Positions 17,024 through 25,617 of a DNA stretch of 64,000 nt are shown here, one piece after another. The stretch is from contig NZ_FOGT01000014.1 of NCBI RefSeq assembly GCF_900111295.1, positions 1 to 64,000 of the forward strand, read 5' to 3'. The notes beneath the pieces are model-generated. The model was not told where the DNA came from. It searched no databases and saw nothing but the letters and a program-made list of their open reading frames with translations. The stretch is from Salipaludibacillus aurantiacus. GTDB lineage: Bacteria; Bacillota; Bacilli; Bacillales; Salisediminibacteriaceae. Made by a program: the position numbers and the translations under genes. How positions within the stretch are numbered: position 1 is the stretch's first letter; each line of letters opens with the position of its first letter.

Positions 17024-17941
17024 ATGATGGGATTAACTGGAGTAACGGCCCGGGCGTATGTCACAAACCTTGGCAGCGGTAATGTGTACGTGTTTAATAC
17101 CGCAAATAATGCGCTCATTGGCATCATTGAAGTTGACGATGGTCCATATGGTGCAGCGGTCACACCGGATGGCTTAAGGGTGTTTGTGACCACAATTGTA
17201 AATGGCACGGTCAATGTGATCAGTACCGCAACAAACACCGTCATTGACACCATACCAATCGGCTTTTTTCCCGGCGAGCTGGTGATTACACCTGACGGCA
17301 CACGAGCATACGCCGTATTGATTGGGGAAGATGCGGTGGCTGTGATTGATACAGAAGAAAATACGGTAAGTGATAAAATACCGGTCAGGGATGGTCCAAA
17401 TAGTATAGCCGTCACTCCGGATGGCACACGCGTATATGTGTCACATTTTGGCGACGATTTTGTTTCCGTGATCGACACCGAAACAAATACGGTCGTTGAC
17501 AGTGTGACGGTTGGCACCTTCCCGGCAGGTATAGCCATCACTCCTGATGGCACTCGGGCTTACGTCATAAACAGTGGGGATGAAACTGTATCGGTGATCC
17601 AGCTTGACGACAATACGGTGACAGGCCCGCCAATACCGGTGGGATTTGATCCAAGGCAGATTGCGATGACAACTGATGGTACGAGGGCATATGTTACAAA
17701 TTTCAGAGACGATACGGTAACGGTGATCGATACGGTAAACAATCAGCCTGTAGATACGATACCAGTTTTAGACGGGCCAATAGGCGCGGCAGTCACACCT
17801 GATGGAACGCGTGTATATATTACGAATGCAAATGCCAATTCTGTTACAGTCATAAGCACGGCTGACAATAAGGTGATTGAGACATCGGGGGTGGGGGCTG
17901 ACCCTAACTTCGTTGCCATCAGCCCGCCGATATTGGAGTAA
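17024..17941 (+). CDS. Seven-bladed YVTN-repeat beta-propeller protein
   Basis: A 305-residue protein made almost entirely of seven repeats of about 42 residues with the pattern TRxYVTNxxxxxVxVIDTxxNxVxxxIPVGxxPxxIAVTPDG. Seven copies predict a closed propeller. AAAGGAG at 17011-17017 places the start at ATG 17024 or 17027, and then there is no signal peptide, unlike most secreted YVTN proteins. Release by another route or a place on the spore surface are both possible; the spore-type neighbour at 15832 hints at the latter. No catalytic residues are apparent. Confidence 0.85.
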   Translation: MMGLTGVTARAYVTNLGSGNVYVFNTANNALIGIIEVDDGPYGAAVTPDGLRVFVTTIVNGTVNVISTATNTVIDTIPIGFFPGELVITPDGTRAYAVLIGEDAVAVIDTEENTVSDKIPVRDGPNSIAVTPDGTRVYVSHFGDDFVSVIDTETNTVVDSVTVGTFPAGIAITPDGTRAYVINSGDETVSVIQLDDNTVTGPPIPVGFDPRQIAMTTDGTRAYVTNFRDDTVTVIDTVNNQPVDTIPVLDGPIGAAVTPDGTRVYITNANANSVTVISTADNKVIETSGVGADPNFVAISPPILE

Positions 17942-18048
17942 CTGTGGAGAGGGAAGGGTCCATTAATTTGCAAAGGTCGAAGGTGAGAAATCCAAGTGCC
18001 TTCCCCAAGGAAGTGAGTTCATTCATTAGAAAATAGTATGAGGAAATG

Positions 18049-18087
18049 AAAAGACGTATTGAATAGTGTCTATTCAATACGTCTTTT
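18049..18087. terminator. Bidirectional terminator between convergent genes
   Basis: A perfect 18-bp stem (AAAAGACGTATTGAATAG at 18049-18066 and its complement at 18070-18087) with loop TGT. A-rich and T-rich flanks allow use on both strands. It separates the YVTN gene from the convergent cell-surface gene. Confidence 0.85.
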
Positions 18088-18132
18088 AAAAGTGTTAGAG
18101 AATATAAGAGTTCATTCTTACTATAATGACAA

Positions 18133-18708
18133 TTAAGCTTGCGCAACTTTGCGGCGGATAAGTATGAACGCACTAGCGCCTGCAGTTAATAGACTAAGTA
18201 AGATCATCATCGGATATGAAGTAGCCGTGGCAGGAAGAGCATCTCCTTCATCTGAGCTTTCTTCTGAATCAGCCGCTGATTCATTGGCGCTATCTTCATC
18301 AGCCTCTTCTTCAGTAGCTGCTTCTTCAGTAGCTGCTTCTTCAATGGCCTCTTCATCAGTAGCGTCTTCTTCGGTGGCTTCCTCTTCAGTAGCTTCTTCC
18401 TCCGTAGCTTCCTCTTCAGTTGTCTCTTCCTCAGAAGTTGACTGTTGATCAGCTTCATAGGCTAAAAATTCACTTTCCATGCTTGAGGTTAAACTCTCAC
18501 AAGGGACACCATCACTGTCTCCGTCCAATCTTTCAGGGTCATTCTCAGAGTGATAGCCGTGAGAAGTCCAAAACTCATAAACTTCTTCACCCGTTTCAAA
18601 ATTGCTGCAGTTGATCGTTCCTTCCTCATGGTCAGCCGTTACGGCAGCCATGCCTCCTAAACTCACAAACGCCACACTAGTGATTCCTATTAGCCATTTC
18701 TTAATCAT
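18133..18708 (-). CDS. Excalibur-domain surface protein with LPxTA-like sorting signal
   Basis: A 191-residue exported protein. It has a signal peptide (residues 1-25), then an excalibur calcium-binding motif (about 33-72, INCSNFETGEEVYEFW and DGDSDGVPCESL with paired cysteines). A repetitive Glu/Ala/Thr spacer follows (about 90-155) and a C-terminal sorting signal LPATA at 158-162 with hydrophobic helix and RRK tail. The A at position five suggests a class D-type sortase rather than LPxTG-specific SrtA. The spacer DNA is a trinucleotide-rich repeat that could vary in length. AAAGGAGTGAT precedes ATG 18708. Confidence 0.85.
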   Translation of the reverse strand: MIKKWLIGITSVAFVSLGGMAAVTADHEEGTINCSNFETGEEVYEFWTSHGYHSENDPERLDGDSDGVPCESLTSSMESEFLAYEADQQSTSEEETTEEEATEEEATEEEATEEDATDEEAIEEAATEEAATEEEADEDSANESAADSEESSDEGDALPATATSYPMMILLSLLTAGASAFILIRRKVAQA

Positions 18709-19082
18709 GCCCTTATCACTCCTTTTTAAGAAATATTTACCAATCAGGTTCAGTATTACATAAAATATTCTTTAATTCAATGAAATCCACCAAAAAATTT
18801 GAAAATTTTGTTTAATTACGAAAATGATGATAGGCGCAGCCTTTTAACTATTGGCTCTGGTAAATTTAATTGTTGGTTTTTAATTATATCTTCATCTAAT
18901 TGTCTTTAATCGAGGTATTAAGGAAAGTTGATAGGATGATCGGTCTTAAACTATTATCTGAAAATGTGCTCGTTACAGATGTTTAGAGAGCGTTTAAAAC
19001 ATATGCGAAGGAAAAAGGGTTAGAAGAGTTTACCTCTGCCACAATTCAGTATCTAAGTTGTTATAGAAGGTACTTAAAATCA
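18709..19082. other. Intergenic region with a broken ORF fragment
   Basis: This gap before the convergent terminator holds AT-rich promoter-like DNA near 18730-18830, upstream of the minus-strand surface gene. A plus-strand fragment at about 18980-19080 encodes KTYAKEKGLEEFTSATIQ and LSCYRRYLKSEK. The fragment has an in-frame TAG before it and no start; it has a faint look of an integrase or helix-rich N-terminus but I cannot name it. Confidence 0.3.
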
Positions 19083-19110
19083 GAAAAAACGGTTGCTAAG
19101 AAGCAACCGT
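19083..19110 (-). terminator. Terminator of the proline-rich orphan gene
   Basis: A 9-bp stem, ACGGTTGCT (19089-19097) and AGCAACCGT (19102-19110), with loop AAGA is followed on the minus strand by six T residues. The stem abuts the stop codon of the minus-strand gene that ends at 19110. Confidence 0.75.
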
Positions 19111-19661
19111 TACGTAATATCAAAGGACTGTACAAGCTGATGCTGCAAAACAGTATTCCCTGTTTGAATGACCCCGGCAAAACTAATCCCCCATGTATTC
19201 ACAACAACCGGGAAAATAGGGTTGGGAGGGATAATAGGGTCGGTTGGGACAACTGGCACCCTTACCCTTACTTCATACAATGGAGCAGGCGGGGCAGGGG
19301 CAATCGGGTCGGATGGTGTTGCATGAATCACAAGATGACTGAGCGGCGGGATGGCGAATGTAAACGGTGTTGTAATTGGCGGATCATCCACTGGAGGCGT
19401 ATAGTCTCCGTTATTGTTGTTTTGAAGTGTACCTGCGGAAGAACCATTTCCACTTGGCGGAATAAATAATTCTCCGCATAGATAAGCAAATTTATTGAAC
19501 TCCGTTGGGTCACACGTATTTTGCCAATCTAACACCGAAACGGTTACGGTATGCGTCTGTGCAGGGTCTTGATTAAAGAGTGAAATAAAGACCAAATCGG
19601 TCTCTTCGTTTCGAAATAGAGTTCCCGTTGTAAGAGTCGTGTTTGGCGTTCTTATTCCCAT
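19110..19661 (-). CDS. Hypothetical proline-rich protein
   Basis: A 183-residue protein that I do not recognise. ATG 19661 follows AAAGGAGGTGATTACT, an excellent ribosome binding site, and the longer frame has none. Residues 1-60 look like a beta-rich domain (LVFISLFNQDPAQTHTVTVSV). An Asn/Gly/Pro low-complexity segment at about 75-105 and a Pro/Val-rich C-terminus (VRVRVPVVPTDPIIPPNP) follow. There is no signal peptide or membrane helix. It begins MGIR like the LVIVD protein at 36294, and both lie near spore-type genes, so a spore surface role is possible but unproven. Confidence 0.6.
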   Translation of the reverse strand: MGIRTPNTTLTTGTLFRNEETDLVFISLFNQDPAQTHTVTVSVLDWQNTCDPTEFNKFAYLCGELFIPPSGNGSSAGTLQNNNNGDYTPPVDDPPITTPFTFAIPPLSHLVIHATPSDPIAPAPPAPLYEVRVRVPVVPTDPIIPPNPIFPVVVNTWGISFAGVIQTGNTVLQHQLVQSFDIT

Positions 19662-19958
19662 AGTAATCACCTCCTTTTTAATCGCTTTAATACATCGTAT
19701 GAGATGATGCATATTTTTGGATAAGCATAAGCAGGAGGTTATCAGTGGAATTTTCAATTAAATCATTATCAGAATTTGTATATAAAAGGTTCTTTTACTT
19801 AAAATCAACATTTACTTTAACAGAGCCTAAATATTAAAAGGGTATGCTTTTAAATATGCAGGGGAAACAAGCTTACCTGCCGAACTATAAAAATAAATAT
19901 ATGAGGGGGATCCCTGCCTTTTTTAAAACAAAATAGTCCCACTAGGAGGTTGACAGGA

Positions 19959-21023
19959 GTGGCCGCAATTAATGAGGCATTACTTAATAATGTGTTAAAT
20001 GGTATTGCTAATAAAAAGGGTGTGTACAGCGCGGTGCTGTGCGTCGAAAAGGGGGACAACAGTTTCTCATGGACGGGGGCAGCCGGCGTTATGCAGAAGG
20101 ATAGCCGGTATTTTATTGCAAGTGTGACTAAACTGTATGTGACATCAGTTGTGATGCGGCTTATTGAGGAAGGAAGATTGCAGCTCGATGATCCTATTGA
20201 ACGGTATTTGCCTGAAGAATACATGAAGGGGCTGCACGTATTAAAGGAAGTTGACTATTCTCAGGCTATCACTGTTAAACATCTGATTTCCAATACATCT
20301 GGACTCCCAGACTATTTTTTTCACAAACAACCTGACGGCAGCACCTTTGCTTCCAAACTGCTAGAAGGAAAGGATATCTCCATGGAACTGGAAGAAACAG
20401 TTACTTATGTTAAAGAGCTTACCCCTAAATTTCCTCCCGGGAAAAATGGAAAAGCAGCGTATTCCGATACGAACTACCAGCTGCTGGGGAGAATCATTGA
20501 AGTCATTACTGAAAAGCAAATTGGTGACGTTTTTAAGGAGTATCTTTTTGATGAGCTTCAATTGGAGCACACATACGCCTATAAAGACACTTCTGACACT
20601 GCCCCCGTGCCGTTTTACTATAAATCGAAAGAATTGTGGGTCCCGAATTACATGGCATCCATCACAGCTGAAGGCGGGATTGTGTCAACCGCGGAGGAAT
20701 CCATGCTTTTTATAAAAAACTTTTTTAAGGGCCAGTTTTTTCCTGAAGAGAATATCGAACACCTCAAAAAGTGGAATCTCATTTTACCTCCGCCGAGTCT
20801 ATTTTTCTATGGTTTAGGGCTGGAAAAATTGTTTACTCCACGATTCATCTCTCCGTTCAAACCGATAAGTGAAATTGTGGGTTTCTGGGGCCAAACCGGA
20901 TCGTTTGCCTGGTATCACCCTGAGACAGATTTATACTTTACTGGGACCACGAATCAAATAAACGGAGCGGGGCACACGGCAGCAATGAGAGGGATGTTAA
21001 AGATTATAAAAGCTGCTTTGTAA
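19959..21023 (+). CDS. Serine hydrolase, beta-lactamase class C family
   Basis: A 354-residue member of the serine beta-lactamase/DD-peptidase superfamily. The catalytic SxxK is SVTK (Ser55, Lys58) and the YxN-type motif is in AYSDTNYQLLG. An HTA near the C-terminus (GHTAAMRG) may supply the third motif. There is no signal peptide, so it acts in the cytosol, probably as an esterase or peptidase rather than a resistance enzyme. GTG 19959 is chosen because AGGAGG lies 9 nt upstream; TTG 19950 directly abuts that site. It stands alone. Confidence 0.85.
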   Translation: MAAINEALLNNVLNGIANKKGVYSAVLCVEKGDNSFSWTGAAGVMQKDSRYFIASVTKLYVTSVVMRLIEEGRLQLDDPIERYLPEEYMKGLHVLKEVDYSQAITVKHLISNTSGLPDYFFHKQPDGSTFASKLLEGKDISMELEETVTYVKELTPKFPPGKNGKAAYSDTNYQLLGRIIEVITEKQIGDVFKEYLFDELQLEHTYAYKDTSDTAPVPFYYKSKELWVPNYMASITAEGGIVSTAEESMLFIKNFFKGQFFPEENIEHLKKWNLILPPPSLFFYGLGLEKLFTPRFISPFKPISEIVGFWGQTGSFAWYHPETDLYFTGTTNQINGAGHTAAMRGMLKIIKAAL

Positions 21024-21218
21024 ATCAACCGAGTTCCGGAGCTGGATTTCCGGCGGTTAAACAAATAGGGGGAAGAAACACCGGTGAAAGAACCGTTATA
21101 GCATTTTTCAAACGTTCTTATCTATAATCCCTATTACTCCACCAAGAGTAATTGCAAATTCTTTACGTTGAGAACATTTTTTCAGACAATTAATGTCAGA
21201 ACGTTATTAAAAGAAACA

Positions 21219-21259
21219 AAATAACCGCCGTCTGGTTGAATACCGGGCTGCGGTTATTT
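21219..21259. terminator. Probable bidirectional terminator
   Basis: AAATAACCGC at 21219-21228 pairs with GCGGTTATTT at 21250-21259 around a 21-nt loop. It lies between the serine hydrolase gene and the convergent DeoR gene. Confidence 0.6.
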
Positions 21260-21286
21260 CTGTTATTAATTATTTCTCTAAATAGA

Positions 21287-22039
21287 TTATTCAGTAATTA
21301 CAGTGATTTGTTGGCTTTCATAAGCTCTTATAATTTCTGGCTGAATATGTTCTGTAATTAAATAAGTTAACACGTTTGAAGGGGAAACGATGTGATTTGA
21401 AAAAGTATTTAATTTATCAGATGTGACCATACCAAGTACCTCATTTGATATAGAGGCCATTTTTCTTTTAACAGCAGCTTCCGCTAAGCTCGGAAGGCTA
21501 ATGCCAATACTAGGATCAATTTTATGAATACCCATTACGTACAAGTCAGCCCTTATATTATTTAAAAATTCTACCGTATCAATTCCTAAATTTACCATGG
21601 ATTCTTTAAATAACGTTCCGCCGATCATGATCACTTCGATATCGGTATGGTTGTTTAAAGCCATGGCAATTGGCGGACTGTTTGTTATAACTGTTGCTTT
21701 TAAAGATAAAGGCAGTTGATTCACGAAGTGTAAATTTGTCGTTCCACCATCTATTAATAAGACCATGTTTTCTTTAACTAGTGTTAACGCTTTTTTAGCC
21801 AGGTCCATTTTAATTTCACTTTTTACGTGCTGCCTTGTAGAGAAGTCAACTACTGGTGGACCTATTCTCAAAGCTCCGCTGTGAACTCTCCGAATTAACC
21901 CCTTATTATCCAGTTCTTTTAAGTCTCTGCGTATGGTGTCTTCTGAAACGGAAAGCCTGTGGCTTAAATCACTGGCAATCACTTTTTGTTCTTCATTTAA
22001 AATTTTTAATATGGTCTGTTGGCGTTCTTGTTTTAGCAA
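21287..22039 (-). CDS. DeoR family transcriptional regulator
   Basis: A 250-residue regulator with a DeoR helix-turn-helix (residues about 5-57, SDLSHRLSVSEDTIRRDLKELD) and a DeoRC sensor domain that resembles sugar-phosphate isomerases (LLIDGGTTNLHFVNQL, IGGTLFKESM). The start is TTG 22039 with GGGAGGAG upstream. It is divergent from the polyol operon, separated by 489 bp, and probably represses that operon until a phosphorylated sugar or polyol binds. Repeated AAACATGCA motifs near the operon promoter are candidate binding sites. Confidence 0.88.
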   Translation of the reverse strand: MLKQERQQTILKILNEEQKVIASDLSHRLSVSEDTIRRDLKELDNKGLIRRVHSGALRIGPPVVDFSTRQHVKSEIKMDLAKKALTLVKENMVLLIDGGTTNLHFVNQLPLSLKATVITNSPPIAMALNNHTDIEVIMIGGTLFKESMVNLGIDTVEFLNNIRADLYVMGIHKIDPSIGISLPSLAEAAVKRKMASISNEVLGMVTSDKLNTFSNHIVSPSNVLTYLITEHIQPEIIRAYESQQITVITE

Positions 22040-22115
22040 GGACTTCTCCTCCCAAATAATTGTCTGCTTTTTTTAATACTATCATAAATTAGCAGAAAAA
22101 GACAAAAACAATTAT

Positions 22116-22183
22116 AAACATGCAAACTTTTAATAAAAAACATGCAGAAATCTATTTACATATGCATGAAAACGCTATATAAT
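22116..22183 (+). promoter_or_regulatory. Polyol operon promoter with cre-like site and operator repeats
   Basis: TTTACA at 22155-22160 and a perfect TATAAT at 22178-22183 are 17 bp apart. TGAAAACGCTATAT at 22167-22180 fits 12 of 14 positions of the CcpA cre consensus and lies in the spacer, so glucose repression is likely. Upstream, AAACATGCA is repeated at 22116 and 22138, 22 bp apart, and a related ATATGCATG lies at 22161; these are candidate DeoR sites. Confidence 0.65.
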
Positions 22184-22189
22184 TAAGAA

Positions 22190-22528
22190 AACAGCATAAA
22201 GGCGCATTAACGTGCAGGAAAAGGAGGCGGCTGTCGCTCAATCAATTAGATGTGTGCAGTTTAATGTAATCTGGAACAAAGTGTGTATGAGGGGGGTTAG
22301 AGACTTTACCCAGAGAGGGCATTAACGGCATTTTAGTCCGAGCAAAGCCTGTCACTTTGTACAAAAGAGTTATATGGGGGAGGAAGTATTAATTACTATT
22401 TTCGCAAAAAAGACTAAATGCCCTAAAAGAATATAACGCTCAAAAAACAGCTAATAACCGCTATTGTACTTTTATTTTTACGTAGAATTGTTTGAATCTT
22501 TCTTAAATAAGCACAGGGAGGCATTAAC
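22190..22528 (+). other. Long untranslated leader of the polyol operon
   Basis: The promoter lies about 340 nt before the first gene, leaving a long leader. It contains three related motifs, GCATTAACGTGCA near 22205, GGCATTAACGGCATT near 22318, and GGCATTAACATGCA at the start codon of the first gene. A short open frame (from GTG near 22211) is possible. No known riboswitch class is recognised and no strong terminator hairpin was seen. Confidence 0.35.
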
Positions 22529-23239
22529 ATGCAAAAAAGAAAAATAACTATTGCTCCATCAATTATGAGTTCAGATTTATGTAATTTAGAAAAAAGTGTA
22601 AAGGAGATTGAAAAAGAAGGAATAGATACTCTTCACATTGATATCATTGACGGTGCTTTTAGTCCGAGTATGCCTTTAGGGATTGATACAGTTAAACAAT
22701 TGAGAAAAATTACGGATATAGATTTCGATGTTCACATCATGGCCAATGATAATGAGTTTTTTATTCAAGAGATGATCAATATTGGTGTCGAACAAATTTC
22801 CTTCCATTTAGAAAGCAGCGTTCATATTGACCGGTATGTGAATTTAATTAGAAAAAGTGGAACAAAAGTAGGTGTTGCCTTGACTCCTTCAACCCCATTA
22901 TCCGATTTGGAATATATATTACCTCAATGTGACACGGTGTTATTAATGTTAATCAATCCTGGGTTTGCAACTGATAAAAATGAGAAGCAGGTTTCATATG
23001 CTGCTCAGAAAGTAAAGGACCTGAAACAATTGATCGAAGAGAAAGGCTTAAATACAAGAATAGAGGTAGATGGCAGAGTTTCCTTAGAAACTATTCCTGG
23101 GTTAGTAGAGGCTGGTGCGGATATTTTAGTCGCAGGAAGCACAAGTTTATTTATTAAAAATAGAAGCTTAGCTGAAAACAAACAAATCATGGAAGAACGA
23201 ATTTCCGAAGGGATATCCAAAGGGGAGGCTGTAAAATAA
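22529..23239 (+). CDS. Ribulose-phosphate/allulose-6-phosphate 3-epimerase family
   Basis: A 236-residue TIM-barrel epimerase. The family motifs are APSIMSSDLCNLEKSV, HIDIIDGAFSP with the catalytic Asp, DVHIMAND, LINPGFATDKNEKQ and VDGRVSLETIP with the second Asp. Differences from classical Rpe (HIDIIDGAFSPSMPLG, LLMLINPGFA) point to a substrate other than ribulose 5-phosphate, for instance allulose 6-phosphate. GGGAGG precedes ATG 22529. The stop overlaps the next start by one base, so the two genes are coupled. First gene of the polyol operon. Confidence 0.85.
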   Translation: MQKRKITIAPSIMSSDLCNLEKSVKEIEKEGIDTLHIDIIDGAFSPSMPLGIDTVKQLRKITDIDFDVHIMANDNEFFIQEMINIGVEQISFHLESSVHIDRYVNLIRKSGTKVGVALTPSTPLSDLEYILPQCDTVLLMLINPGFATDKNEKQVSYAAQKVKDLKQLIEEKGLNTRIEVDGRVSLETIPGLVEAGADILVAGSTSLFIKNRSLAENKQIMEERISEGISKGEAVK

Positions 23240-23796
23240 TGAATTACAACGACGTTCAAAATGAAATAAAAGAAGAAATTTCAAATACATTGGGTCAGAT
23301 TAATAGTGAAAGCGTAGAGAAGTTATTAGCTGAGATTAAACAAGCAGACAAAGTATTTTTTGTAGGTGTAGGCAGAGTGCTGCTTTCCTTAGAAGCGGTA
23401 GCCAAGCGATTGGCACACCTCGGTATCAAAACTTATGTGGTAGGGCAAATTACAGAACCGGCAATTACAGAAAAAGATTTATTAATAGTAGGTTCAGGCA
23501 GCGGAGAGTCTGCTTTCCCATTAATTATTGCAAAAAAAGCAAAGAAATATAATGCCAGAGTGGCTCATATTGGGGCTAATCCTGACTGTTCAATGAAGGA
23601 ATATTCGGACCATTTTGTAAGGATCCCGGTTAGTACCAAACTGCAGTTACCTAATGAAATTCCGTCTGTCCAGCCAATGACGAGTTTGTTTGAGCAAAGT
23701 TTACTGTTATTAGGTGATTCATTAGCCTTAATGCTGATTCGCGAACAAAATATCGATATGCCTAGTCTTTGGGAATATCACGCTAACTTAGAGTAG
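23239..23796 (+). CDS. SIS-domain isomerase, 6-phospho-3-hexuloisomerase-like
   Basis: A 185-residue single SIS domain protein, the size of HxlB. Sugar-phosphate binding appears as FVGVGRVLLSLEAVAKRL, and IVGSGSGESAFPLIIAKKAK carries the SIS phosphate loop. It has no CBS domains, unlike arabinose-5-phosphate isomerase KdsD. No hexulose-6-phosphate synthase is encoded nearby, so it is probably not for formaldehyde fixation. It more likely isomerises a ketose phosphate made in this operon. It is coupled to the epimerase by overlap. Confidence 0.78.
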   Translation: MNYNDVQNEIKEEISNTLGQINSESVEKLLAEIKQADKVFFVGVGRVLLSLEAVAKRLAHLGIKTYVVGQITEPAITEKDLLIVGSGSGESAFPLIIAKKAKKYNARVAHIGANPDCSMKEYSDHFVRIPVSTKLQLPNEIPSVQPMTSLFEQSLLLLGDSLALMLIREQNIDMPSLWEYHANLE

Positions 23797-23872
23797 TGAT
23801 TAATTGTTGGAGTATATCGAGTAAACGGTGGCTGTCATTCAGTTTAGTAATTGATTGAAAGGAGGAGAAAGG

Positions 23873-25057
23873 ATGCGAGCATTGCATTTTGGGGCGGGGA
23901 ACATTGGAAAGGGTTTTATCGGTTATTTGCTGAACAAGACAGGTTATGAACTATGTTTTGTTGATGTGAACCAAAAAGCAATCGACCGGTTTAACCAAAC
24001 GAATAGATACCTTGTAGAAACTTTAGAGGAAGGCCAGACAGTCGAAGTGGTGTCTCCGGTTTCAGCCTTAAACAGTTTAACTCAAGAAGAAGAAGTCATT
24101 GAAAGAATCGCACAGGCAGATATTATTACGACCTCTATTGGGATTGATAATTTGTCCCGTATTGCACCTATTATTTCAAAAGGGCTTTTAAATCGGGTCA
24201 AAAGGAATGAAAATAAGCTGGACATTATAGCGAATGAAAATGCTATTAATGCGTCTTCAACCTTACAAGCTGAAGTAGAAAAGCAAGTCTCAGCTGAGAA
24301 GATGGAAACAATCTTGAGGTTTGTTGGTTTTCCAAACTCTTCAATAGACCGTCTTGCTTTATCAAAGGAAAGCGGAGAGGATGAAATTGCTTTAGTCGAA
24401 CCTATTTATGAGTGGGTAATTAATAAAAAAGAAATGGCTAATCACGAGCTTCCGCCTATTACAGGTGCGACATACGTGGATGATTTAAAGCCATTTATTG
24501 AAAGAAAACTCTATATGGTCAACATGGGCCATGCAACAACTGCCTACATTGCGTTTCTTTTCAATGAGCCGACAATTCAAAGTGCATTAGAAAAGCCGGA
24601 AATAGAACAATTTGTCAGAGGGACCTTGAATGAAACAGCCCAGTACTTTATCAAGAAATTTAATGTCCAAGAAGATGAGTTGGATGACTATATTGACAAG
24701 ACATTAATTCGATTTAAAAACAAAAATATTAGCGATAATATTTTTCGAGTTGGAAGATCCCCTGTTAGAAAACTAGGGGCCAATGAACGATTAGTAAAAC
24801 CTGCACGAGAACTATTCGAGCTGGGGTTACCCATCAAACACCTTAGTGCAGCGATTGCTGCTGCGTTCTTATTTGATAACTCTGACGATGACGAGTCTGT
24901 CACTTTGCAAAACTATATTCGAGAGCACGGCATTGAAAACGCAATCACACACTTTACCCAGATTAATGATCATACAATTTTAAATTCTGTAAAAGCTAAC
25001 TATTACCATTTAAAGACGCAAAATTACAGTGATTTAATTGCACTAATAACTCGTTAA
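23873..25057 (+). CDS. mtlD: Mannitol-1-phosphate 5-dehydrogenase family
   Basis: An NAD-dependent polyol-phosphate dehydrogenase, 394 residues. The N-terminal dinucleotide fold starts at once (ALHFGAGNIGKGFIGYLL), with the family motif IIANENAINAS and a C-terminal helical domain with KLYMVNMGHATTAYIAF. ATG 23873 follows GAAAGGAGGAGAAAGG; the six-residue upstream extension covers that site. It should oxidise mannitol 1-phosphate or a related polyol phosphate to the ketose phosphate. Presence with an epimerase and isomerase makes a non-mannitol substrate plausible. Confidence 0.85.
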   Translation: MRALHFGAGNIGKGFIGYLLNKTGYELCFVDVNQKAIDRFNQTNRYLVETLEEGQTVEVVSPVSALNSLTQEEEVIERIAQADIITTSIGIDNLSRIAPIISKGLLNRVKRNENKLDIIANENAINASSTLQAEVEKQVSAEKMETILRFVGFPNSSIDRLALSKESGEDEIALVEPIYEWVINKKEMANHELPPITGATYVDDLKPFIERKLYMVNMGHATTAYIAFLFNEPTIQSALEKPEIEQFVRGTLNETAQYFIKKFNVQEDELDDYIDKTLIRFKNKNISDNIFRVGRSPVRKLGANERLVKPARELFELGLPIKHLSAAIAAAFLFDNSDDDESVTLQNYIREHGIENAITHFTQINDHTILNSVKANYYHLKTQNYSDLIALITR

Positions 25058-25075
25058 AGAAAGGGATGTTAATGA

Positions 25076-25513
25076 ATGTTAAGTAATTATTTAGAAAATA
25101 CAATCGAGCTAATGGATTCAGTTTCATCATGGGAAGAATCTATTAAGATAGCTGCTCAACCTTTGTTGAATCAAGGAAACATTAATGAAAGTTATATCGA
25201 GGATATGATTAGTAATATTCACGAATACGGGCCTTATATCGTCATTGTCCCTGGGGTTGCTATGCCGCATGCTCAAAATAATGGCGGAGTGAACAAAAAT
25301 GGCGTTTCTCTGCTGAAATTAGAGCAACCAGTCTTTTACCCGGAGGATAAGGAAGTCCGTATTGTTATGGTACTGGCAGCTACTGACAGTTCCGGTCATC
25401 TGGATCTCATTTCAGACCTATCATCGGTCTTAGCTGATGATGACGTTAAAAACAGCTTAGAGAATGCTGATAGCAAGAATGAAATCCTAAGCCTGATTAA
25501 GAGTGTTGAGTAA
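25076..25513 (+). CDS. PTS EIIA component, mannitol/fructose class
   Basis: A 145-residue EIIA type-2 domain that takes phosphate from HPr and passes it to EIIB. The phosphorylated histidine is His65 in PGVAMPHAQ. Its sequence is fairly divergent from classical MtlF but the fold pattern and length agree. It begins 18 bp after the dehydrogenase and precedes the membrane subunit. Confidence 0.85.
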   Translation: MLSNYLENTIELMDSVSSWEESIKIAAQPLLNQGNINESYIEDMISNIHEYGPYIVIVPGVAMPHAQNNGGVNKNGVSLLKLEQPVFYPEDKEVRIVMVLAATDSSGHLDLISDLSSVLADDDVKNSLENADSKNEILSLIKSVE

Positions 25514-25617
25514 TTTTTTGTAAGTGATCTAAGGGGGAGTTCTTCAGGCAGCTTCAGATTAACTTTTAAAATTTTTGTGGCGTTATTATCTTACATTTAA
25601 TGAAAGGTGGAAATTCT

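Noticed and set aside
18149-18458. Serine-rich and lysine-rich frames over the excalibur gene
   Set aside because: They are shadows created by the Glu/Ala codon repeats of the real minus-strand gene.
23239-23796. Ribulose monophosphate formaldehyde fixation
   Set aside because: There is a HxlB-like isomerase but no hexulose-6-phosphate synthase in the operon.
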